NCBI GenBank assembly: GCA_964570205.1
Contig: CAZMXI010000162.1
Coordinates: 1-11,097, forward strand
Direction of reading: 5' to 3'
From: CAZMXI01 sp964570205
GTDB lineage: Bacteria > Planctomycetota > Phycisphaerae > Tepidisphaerales > Tepidisphaeraceae
Length of the DNA stretch: 11,097 bases
Below are positions 6,373-11,097 of the stretch, piece after piece. The number at the start of each line of letters is the position of its first letter. Position 1 is the first letter of the stretch. The translations under genes were made by a program, and so were the position numbers. Under the pieces are notes generated by a model. It worked only from the letters and a program-made list of their open reading frames with translations, made no database searches and was not told the origin of the DNA.

Positions 6373-7248
6373 TCAATTGGCCGGTTTCCAAAGGCTGACC
6401 TTGTCCGCTCCCGGGAAGTTCGCGGGCACGCCGATCGTCACCTTGCCCGTGGCGGCCCATTCGGAGCCGCGCAGGAATGTCGTCACAAAGCCCTGGCAGG
6501 ATGAAGACTTGCCATCATGCCCGAGCACCGTGTGAAACACCCGCCCCTTGCCGTAGTCGATCGTGAACAGGATCGGCTCGTGCTCGCCGGTGCCACCCTT
6601 GTCCCTGGCCGAATACGCCGTCGCCAGCACAGTCACATTCTCCGCCGGGCCGCGCATCTTGTCGTAAAGCTCATCCTTGACGTGCAGCCACTTCTCCGGC
6701 AGTCCGGCCATGATCGGGTGCGTCGGCTCGCGGGTCTCGACGATGAATTCATGCTGCGCGCCATGCCCGCCGCCGGGGCCAGGCTTGGTGTCCCTGACGA
6801 TCTGGCCATCGCGCCAGCGCAGATACGGCCCGGACTTCTCATTCCGGCCGCCCCAGCCACCCAGGCCGATCATGCGGTTGTATTCGTGCCACTCTGGGAA
6901 CGAATTGTCCGCCGCGTGAACCACCACCAGCCCCCCGCCATCCTTCATGTACTGCTCAAACGCCTTGCGGGTCTCCTCTGGCCAGGACTGGCCGTTGTAG
7001 TTCGAGACCACCACGTCGTACCTGGCGAAGTCGGGCTTGAAGGTGGCGACCTTGTCCGGCGTGACCGTCGCGACTTCCACCGTGAACTTGCCCGTCTCCT
7101 CCAACTGCTTCTTCAGCAACGGCGAGGTGGCCTTCCAATCGTGGTTGTTCTGTCCATCAACGAGCAGCGCACGCAGGGGCTTGGTTTCGGCCGCCCCGGC
7201 CACCATCGTCCACGCCAACACGCCAACCAACGCAGTGATCATCCGCAT
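6373..7248 (-). CDS. Exported ThuA-like domain protein
   Basis: ThuA-like protein (Pfam ThuA family, class I glutamine amidotransferase-like fold) of 291 residues. The family is linked to sugar use by gene context, and its biochemical role is poorly known. Residues 1-20 form a signal peptide (MRMITALVGVLAW, then AGA), so the protein is exported. The fold shows the N-terminal strand RALLVDGQNNHDW (26-38), VVSNYNGQSWP, GGGLVVVHAADNSFPEW and MIGLGGWGGR. The second half has HGAQHEF, HPIMAGLP, DELYDKMRGP, LATAYSARDKGGTGEHEP and the C-terminal GKGRVFHTVLGHDG. This is the variant common in Planctomycetota genomes. GGAGG lies 4 nt before ATG 7248 and 10 nt before an in-frame ATG at 7242, so either may be used. 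It follows propeller B after 65 bp and precedes the TlpA-like gene by 78 bp. Confidence 0.88.
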   Translation of the reverse strand: MRMITALVGVLAWTMVAGAAETKPLRALLVDGQNNHDWKATSPLLKKQLEETGKFTVEVATVTPDKVATFKPDFARYDVVVSNYNGQSWPEETRKAFEQYMKDGGGLVVVHAADNSFPEWHEYNRMIGLGGWGGRNEKSGPYLRWRDGQIVRDTKPGPGGGHGAQHEFIVETREPTHPIMAGLPEKWLHVKDELYDKMRGPAENVTVLATAYSARDKGGTGEHEPILFTIDYGKGRVFHTVLGHDGKSSSCQGFVTTFLRGSEWAATGKVTIGVPANFPGADKVSLWKPAN

Positions 7249-7252
7249 GCAT

Positions 7253-7257
7253 CCTCC
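7253..7257 (-). promoter_or_regulatory. Shine-Dalgarno GGAGG of the ThuA-like gene
   Basis: GGAGG on the minus strand. Spacing is 4 nt to ATG 7248 (short) and 10 nt to ATG 7242 (in frame, two codons later), leaving the exact start ambiguous. A possible -10 box TACAAT (7289-7284) lies upstream but has no visible -35. Confidence 0.65.
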
Positions 7258-7295
7258 GAATCAATCGCCGGCATCTCAGGCGGATTGTAGCCCCC

Positions 7296-7312
7296 AAAAA
7301 CGCCTCGCGGCG
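7296..7312 (-). terminator. Terminator-like hairpin between propeller B and the ThuA-like gene
   Basis: Directly after the propeller B stop codon the minus strand reads CGCC-GCGA-GGCG followed by five T. The stem is only 4 bp, but all GC and closed by a GNRA tetraloop. It could end transcription or only reduce readthrough into the ThuA-like gene. A GTAGCC/GGCTAC inverted repeat encloses it, offering an alternative pairing. Confidence 0.45.
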
Positions 7313-7313
7313 G

Positions 7314-8492
7314 CTACCTGGCCTCGCTCAGGAAGACAAACGTGCCTTTCTTGCAGCCGACGATGATGTCCGGCGCCTTATCGCCGTTCAGGTCGGCCGT
7401 CGTCACCTGCGTGCCGACGCCCGAGTTGTCGTCAATCAGGTGGCCCACGAACGCCGCGCCTTTCGCGGGGTCGCGCTGAAGCTCGAACCAGTACAGTACG
7501 CAGGGCGCATCCGGTTCTGAATCGCCCTTGGGACCATGCGCGTAGAATCGCTTGCCGGTCACGAAGTCCGTCAGCTTGTCGCCGTTGAAGTCGGCAACAT
7601 CAAACGCATGGTGCTGCGTGAACTTGATGCCCTGGGGGTTCTCCTCGGGTTTCGTGCCCACGATCACGTTCTGCTTGAACGAGATCCCGCCGTTGCCATC
7701 TCGCACCTGCTTGTACCAGACAATGCCGTAATGGTGGCAATGCAGGCTGGTGACGACGTCGTTCAGCCCGTCGCCATCGACATCGTACACCGGCATGTTG
7801 GCGGGCGCCGGGCCGAACGCAAACGCGTGCTTTTGCCACGGCTCGCCGGGCTTGATCGCCTTGGGCTGTTCCCACCAGCCGGCCGCCTCGATGATGTCCA
7901 TCTTCCCATCGCCGTTGATGTCGCCGAAGCCCGACCCATGCCCGTTATAGCCGCCCTTGGGCGTGACGGGGATGAAGGTCCACGGCTTCTCCGGGTCGGC
8001 GGCCGGCTCGGCATAGCCAACGTAGCCGTTGCCCGTGAAGACAAGCCTTGGCTTGCCGTCGCCCAGCAGGTCGCCGAAGACAGGCGATTCGCTGCCCACC
8101 TGCTGGATGGCCAGCCGGCGCTTCCAGTGGCCGCCCTGCTCGCCCGGGTTCTCCAGCCAGTGCGCTGCCGCGCCGGGGAAGCCGACGATCAGCAGATCCG
8201 GCCATGAATCGCCGTTGAAATCCCCAACGTACGTGAGGAAGTTGTCCGAGTACTGAGGCGCTGGATCAAACGCTTTCGGCGGGTAGATCTCATGCTTGGT
8301 CTTGAAGTCGGGCCCTTGATACCACCACGGCCCAGCCACGACATCCAGTTTCCCATCCTTGTTGAAATCCCCGACGTTCGAACCTTCGCAGTAAAACTTC
8401 TCTTCAAGAACGACCTTCTTGAACTTCGGCGCCTGCCCGAAGGCAAGCCCCGCCAGGCAAAACAATGCGACGGCGAATGTGATCTTGCGCAT
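7314..8492 (-). CDS. Exported FG-GAP/VCBS-repeat seven-bladed beta-propeller protein (propeller B)
   Basis: Secreted 392-residue protein with a signal peptide (about 1-19, AFG/QA cleavage likely). Seven calcium-loop motifs of the Dx[ND]xDGxxD type start near residues 42, 91, 141, 191, 237, 301 and 367. The third (DLLGDGKPR) is degenerate and lacks the final Asp. Regular spacing of about 45-65 residues fits a seven-bladed FG-GAP propeller as in integrin alpha chains and many planctomycete exported proteins. Such domains bind proteins or glycans, and no catalytic motif is visible. Most of its length aligns with the neighbouring propeller A, sharing GWWEQP, TGKRF-AHGPKGD and the C-terminal KKGTFVFLSE. 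It starts 2 bp after the propeller A stop codon with only a weak GAGAGA upstream, suggesting translational coupling. The start is set by the signal peptide. Confidence 0.88.
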   Translation of the reverse strand: MRKITFAVALFCLAGLAFGQAPKFKKVVLEEKFYCEGSNVGDFNKDGKLDVVAGPWWYQGPDFKTKHEIYPPKAFDPAPQYSDNFLTYVGDFNGDSWPDLLIVGFPGAAAHWLENPGEQGGHWKRRLAIQQVGSESPVFGDLLGDGKPRLVFTGNGYVGYAEPAADPEKPWTFIPVTPKGGYNGHGSGFGDINGDGKMDIIEAAGWWEQPKAIKPGEPWQKHAFAFGPAPANMPVYDVDGDGLNDVVTSLHCHHYGIVWYKQVRDGNGGISFKQNVIVGTKPEENPQGIKFTQHHAFDVADFNGDKLTDFVTGKRFYAHGPKGDSEPDAPCVLYWFELQRDPAKGAAFVGHLIDDNSGVGTQVTTADLNGDKAPDIIVGCKKGTFVFLSEAR

Positions 8493-8494
8493 GA

Positions 8495-9679
8495 CTATTT
8501 TCTCTCGCTCAGGAACACGAACGTGCCCTTCTTGTTGCCGATGGCAAAGTCGCCCACGCCATCCTGGTTGAAGTCGGCCGCCACCACCTGCATACCCACG
8601 CCGCTGTCATCATCCACCACATGCGGGGTGTAGGTCACGCCCTTCTGCGGATCGCGCTTCAGTTCCAGCCAGAAGAGCATCGCGGGCTTGTCGGAATCCG
8701 GATCGCCCTTGGGCCCGTGCGCCCAGAACCGCTTGCCCGTGACGATGTCCTTGAGCCCATCGCCGTTGACATCATACAGATCCAGCGCGTGAAGCTGCGA
8801 CACCACCAAACCGCCCACGCTTTGCTCTGGCTTCTCGCCCATGATCAGGTTCTGCTGCCACTGGCCATCCTTGGTCTGCTTGAACCAGGCCAGGCCATAT
8901 TGGTGCGGGTGCAGGACGGAGATGATGTCGTTGATCCCATCCCCATCCACATCATAGACCAGCATCTGCGCGCCGTCGGTCCCGAACTTGGCCGGATGTT
9001 TCTTCCACAGCTTGCCATCATCGAGCTTCTCGGGCTGCTCCCACCAGCCGCCCACCTCGATAATGTCGATCCGCCCGTCGCCGTTGATGTCGCCCGCCCC
9101 GATCCCGTGGGTATAGCGTTGATAGCCTGCCTTCTCGGAAATCGCGACGTATTTCCACGGCTTGGATGCATCCGACCAGTCGGCCTGCGCATAGCCGATC
9201 TTGCCTTCAAAGTTGCACAGGAACTCCGGCTTTCCATCCCCCGTCACATCCGCCAGCAGCGGCGACTCGTTGTCGACGCCCTTGGCCATGATGATGTGCC
9301 GTTTCCACTCGCCTCCCGCAGCGCCGGGGTTCTGGCACCACGAGGCCTCCTCGCCCGGGAAACCCACATAGAATATGTCCGGGTAAGAATCGCTGTTAAA
9401 GTCGTAAGTGTAGGTCAGGAAGTTCTTTGAGTAGTTCAGCGGGTCGTACGCCTTGACCTCGTGCACCAGGTGCCGCTTCTGAAAACCAGGCCCTTCGTAC
9501 CAGTAAGGCCCGGAGACGACGTCCAGCTTGCCATCCCTGTTGAAGTCGGCCGCGGCAACCCCCTCGCTGTAGAACTTGGGGTCGAGCGTCAATTTCTTAT
9601 GCCCGCTGGCGGACGGCTTGTCGGCGGCCACGCACCACAGCAGCCCTGCCCCGCCGATTGCAATCAGAATCCTGTTCAT
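8495..9679 (-). CDS. Exported FG-GAP/VCBS-repeat seven-bladed beta-propeller protein (propeller A)
   Basis: Secreted 394-residue paralogue of propeller B. The signal peptide is at 1-19 (MNRILIAIGGAGLLW, then CVAAD). The Trp before Cys makes a lipobox unlikely. Seven Dx[NDT]xDxxxD loops start near residues 45, 93, 144, 197, 243, 303 and 369, giving a seven-bladed propeller with all loops recognisable. I chose ATG 9679 because GAGGAG lies 4 nt upstream and the signal peptide begins there. The frame is open back to 9820, but those 47 extra residues are Arg-rich and would bury the signal peptide. First gene of the four-gene exported run, divergent from ilvC. No convincing promoter is visible upstream on the minus strand. 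Role unknown; a binding or scaffold function outside the cytoplasm is inferred from the fold. Confidence 0.88.
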   Translation of the reverse strand: MNRILIAIGGAGLLWCVAADKPSASGHKKLTLDPKFYSEGVAAADFNRDGKLDVVSGPYWYEGPGFQKRHLVHEVKAYDPLNYSKNFLTYTYDFNSDSYPDIFYVGFPGEEASWCQNPGAAGGEWKRHIIMAKGVDNESPLLADVTGDGKPEFLCNFEGKIGYAQADWSDASKPWKYVAISEKAGYQRYTHGIGAGDINGDGRIDIIEVGGWWEQPEKLDDGKLWKKHPAKFGTDGAQMLVYDVDGDGINDIISVLHPHQYGLAWFKQTKDGQWQQNLIMGEKPEQSVGGLVVSQLHALDLYDVNGDGLKDIVTGKRFWAHGPKGDPDSDKPAMLFWLELKRDPQKGVTYTPHVVDDDSGVGMQVVAADFNQDGVGDFAIGNKKGTFVFLSERK

Positions 9680-9683
9680 GTTT

Positions 9684-9689
9684 CTCCTC
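9684..9689 (-). promoter_or_regulatory. Shine-Dalgarno GAGGAG of propeller A
   Basis: GAGGAG on the minus strand 4 nt before ATG 9679. It decides this start against the longer in-frame opening that begins at 9820. Confidence 0.75.
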
Positions 9690-9813
9690 AAAATATCCTG
9701 CACGATTCGAGCCCTACGATGGTCAATACCGCCGTTCGCCAGGCGCGGTTGAAAGCCCATCATAGCGACACCGCGCCCACGCACCCCTTCATCGCGACCG
9801 CATCGGAGCGATT

Positions 9814-9842
9814 TTGACAAGATTAGCCCCTTTCAGTAGCAT
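9814..9842 (+). promoter_or_regulatory. Sigma70-type promoter of ilvC
   Basis: TTGACA (9814-9819, perfect -35), a 17-bp spacer, and TAGCAT (9837-9842, 4 of 6 matches to TATAAT). Transcription would start near 9849, giving a short leader of about 26 nt with GGAGG at 9861-9865 and ATG at 9875. The short leader leaves no room for a leader peptide, T-box or other attenuator. Confidence 0.65.
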
Positions 9843-9860
9843 CACCGGCTTTCCCGTGAC

Positions 9861-9865
9861 GGAGG
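9861..9865 (+). promoter_or_regulatory. Shine-Dalgarno GGAGG of ilvC
   Basis: GGAGG 9 nt before ATG 9875, an ordinary strong ribosome binding site that supports the chosen start. Confidence 0.8.
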
Positions 9866-9874
9866 ACTTCTACC

Positions 9875-10897
9875 ATGGCTGAGCCAATGAAGATGTACTA
9901 TGAGAAGGATGCGCCGCTGGACGCCCTCAAGGGCAAGACCGTGGCGATCCTGGGTTTCGGGTCGCAGGGCCATGCCCATGCCCTGAACTTGCGCGACAGC
10001 GGCATCAAGGTGATCGTCGCCGAGCTGCCCAATACCAACAACTACAAGCTCGCCGTGGAATACGGCTTTCAGCCAATGGGCGCTGATGAAGCCACCCGCC
10101 AGGGCGACCTGTTGCTGCTCACCTTGGCCGACGAGGTCCAACCCACCGTCTACCAGAAGTTCATCGCCCCCAACCTCAAGGCCGGCAAGACGTTAGGCGC
10201 CACCCATGGCTTCAATATCCACTTCAAGACGATCACGCCTCCCAAGGATGTGAATGTCATCATGGTCGCCCCGAAGGGTCCAGGGCATCTGCTGCGATCC
10301 GAATTCGAGAAAGGCGGCGGCGTGCCCACCCTGCTGGCCGTCCACCAGGATGCGGATGGCAAGGCCAAGCAGATCGGCCTCGCCTGGGCAAGGGGCATCG
10401 GCGGCGCCCGCGCCGGCATCATCGAAACCACCTTCAAGGAAGAGTGCGAAACCGACCTCTTCGGCGAGCAGGTGGTCCTGTGCGGCGGCCTGACCGCCCT
10501 CATCAAGGCCGGGTTCGAGACGCTTGTCGAGGCCGGCTACGCCCCCGAAATGGCCTATTTTGAGTGCGTCCACGAAGTGAAGCTCATCGTCGACCTGATC
10601 TACCAGGGCGGCATCGACTACATGCGCTACTCGATCTCCAACACGGCCGAGTACGGCGATATGACCCGCGGCCCGCGCCTTATCACCGCCCAGACCAAGG
10701 CCGAGATGAAGAAGATCCTCACCGAGATCCAGAATGGCAGCTTCGCCAAGGAGTGGCGATCCGAATACGAGACCGGCATGAAGAACTTCAACCGGCTCTA
10801 TGAGCAGGATGCCAACCACCTCGTCGAACAGGTCGGCAAGAAGCTCCGCAAGATGATGCCTTGGCTCCATGCCAAGGAGCCCCCGAAGGGCGCTTGA
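9875..10897 (+). CDS. ilvC: Ketol-acid reductoisomerase, class I
   Basis: Converts acetolactate and acetohydroxybutyrate to dihydroxy acids with NAD(P)H and Mg2+, the second common step of valine, leucine and isoleucine synthesis, in the cytoplasm. The 340-residue length is that of class I enzymes. The Rossmann motif is GFGSQGHAHALNLRDSG (27-43), the catalytic His is in HGFNIH (His111), and the knotted C-terminal domain carries Mg ligands in ETDLFGEQ (Asp194, Glu198) and CVHE (Glu230 just before it, Glu234), plus SISNTAEYGD (253-262). The cofactor loop after strand beta2 reads AELPNTNNYK (49-58) instead of the common LRxGSxS pattern, so NADPH preference is uncertain. It has its own promoter and ribosome binding site. 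No ilvB, ilvN or leu genes are within the window on this strand, so it may be transcribed alone. Confidence 0.97.
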   Translation: MAEPMKMYYEKDAPLDALKGKTVAILGFGSQGHAHALNLRDSGIKVIVAELPNTNNYKLAVEYGFQPMGADEATRQGDLLLLTLADEVQPTVYQKFIAPNLKAGKTLGATHGFNIHFKTITPPKDVNVIMVAPKGPGHLLRSEFEKGGGVPTLLAVHQDADGKAKQIGLAWARGIGGARAGIIETTFKEECETDLFGEQVVLCGGLTALIKAGFETLVEAGYAPEMAYFECVHEVKLIVDLIYQGGIDYMRYSISNTAEYGDMTRGPRLITAQTKAEMKKILTEIQNGSFAKEWRSEYETGMKNFNRLYEQDANHLVEQVGKKLRKMMPWLHAKEPPKGA

Positions 10898-11038
10898 TGC
10901 GACTGCCGTTTGGACTTGCCCGCCCGCAAGGCCCTTTTTGCGGAGCGGCTTGGCATCGAAGTGCGACTGCCGGACATGGGTGCAACCCGCACCCATGTCC
11001 GTGCCGCTTCAGGAATGTCTGTGGCCCCGACCTGATGC
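10898..11038. other. Convergent intergenic region after ilvC
   Basis: These 141 bp lie between the ilvC stop and the stop of a minus-strand gene. They contain an 11-bp direct repeat (TGCGACTGCCG at 10898-10908 and 10962-10972), a small CCGCAA/TTGCGG hairpin (10924-10943) and the large hairpin listed separately. I see no coding sequence. Confidence 0.6.
10958..11010. repeat. Long perfect hairpin (inverted repeat) downstream of ilvC
   Basis: CGGACATGGGTGC (10971-10983) and GCACCCATGTCCG (10989-11001) are exact reverse complements around a 5-nt loop (AACCC). An outer stem GAAGTG/CGCTTC (10958-10963 with 11005-11010, one G-U pair) extends it across a small internal loop. No T-run follows on either strand, so it is not a canonical Rho-independent terminator, though it could end or protect transcripts from both convergent genes. 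It could also be a copy of a REP-like intergenic repeat. Confidence 0.8.
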
Positions 11039-11097
11039 CTATTGGCCCACGTCCAGGCTGTTCAGGTAGTCCTCCAGGTCCTTGCGGGCCTTCTCGA
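11039..11097 (-). CDS. C-terminal end of an unidentified protein (partial)
   Basis: Reading in from the right edge on the minus strand gives 18 codons ending EKARKDLEDYLNSLDVGQ and then TAG at 11041-11039. The segment is charged and looks alpha-helical (heptad-like Leu spacing). Codon use matches the neighbouring genes, with G or C in nearly every third position. The product cannot be identified from so little sequence. It converges with ilvC. Confidence 0.5.
   Translation of the reverse strand, partial: EKARKDLEDYLNSLDVGQ

Noticed and set aside
6517..7290. Long plus-strand open frame (257 codons) opposite the ThuA-like gene
   Set aside because: Antisense shadow of a gene with clear family motifs; no ribosome binding site and low-complexity product. 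The same holds for the plus-strand frames at 5659-6276, 7536-8207 and 8621-9430.
9660..9679. Lipoprotein signal in propeller A (Cys near residue 16)
   Set aside because: The residues before the Cys are Leu-Leu-Trp; Trp at -1 does not fit the lipobox, so an ordinary signal peptide is preferred.
9680..9790. Minus-strand promoter for the four-gene exported run (TTGACC and TATGAT boxes)
   Set aside because: TTGACC has no -10 box at proper spacing, and TATGAT has GGGGTG at the -35 position; neither pair is convincing.
9680..9820. 47-residue N-terminal extension of propeller A
   Set aside because: It would precede a normal signal peptide and ignore the GAGGAG site 4 nt before ATG 9679.
10193..10996. 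267-codon minus-strand open frame opposite ilvC
   Set aside because: Antisense shadow of ilvC, which is unambiguous; the product is Ala/Gly/Leu-rich without recognisable motifs.

Overview
The window (about 60% G+C by eye, tightly packed genes, many exported proteins) looks like a chromosomal segment of a Planctomycetota-type bacterium, possibly of the Phycisphaerae. This is an inference from three traits: FG-GAP/VCBS propeller proteins next to a ThuA-like protein, many secreted enzymes, and Ala-Thr-x-Pro-rich linkers after signal peptides. No rRNA, tRNA, CRISPR array or mobile element is visible, and nothing marks the region as recently transferred. A 10-base run of N at 1531-1540 shows that this is a scaffolded draft assembly.

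Left part, minus strand (1-4302). The window starts inside a GspE/PilB-type secretion or pilus ATPase gene (C-terminal end cut off). Upstream of it lies an MscS-family mechanosensitive channel gene with its own sigma70-like promoter (2510-2538) and a clear intrinsic terminator (1338-1370), so it looks monocistronic. Further upstream is a two-gene unit: a GT28/MGDG-synthase-type glycosyltransferase followed 9 bp later by an exported Cys-based (dual-specificity-like) phosphatase.

Middle (4378-7248). A divergently oriented PPP-type metallophosphatase gene runs on the plus strand and converges with a minus-strand run of four genes, each encoding a protein with a signal peptide. In transcription order these are FG-GAP propeller A (9679-8495), its tandem paralogue propeller B (8492-7314), a ThuA-like protein (7248-6373) and a TlpA-like thioredoxin with a helical C-terminal extension (6294-5200). 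The gaps are 2, 65 and 78 bp. The run could be one exported functional module, with a weak terminator-like hairpin between propeller B and the ThuA gene.

Right part (9680-11097). A 195-bp divergent intergenic region carries a good sigma70 promoter (TTGACA, 17 bp, TAGCAT) and a GGAGG ribosome binding site for ilvC (class I ketol-acid reductoisomerase, branched-chain amino acid synthesis). Its cofactor loop lacks the usual Arg and Ser phosphate contacts. After ilvC, a 141-bp convergent intergenic region holds a long, perfect 13-bp hairpin, and the window ends in the last 18 codons of an unidentified minus-strand gene.

Most of the window is well-known gene families. The points most worth following up are the tandem MshEN-like motifs and the tetrapeptide-repeat linker in the ATPase, the duplicated propeller/ThuA/TlpA exported cluster, the unusual IlvC cofactor loop and the hairpin after ilvC.
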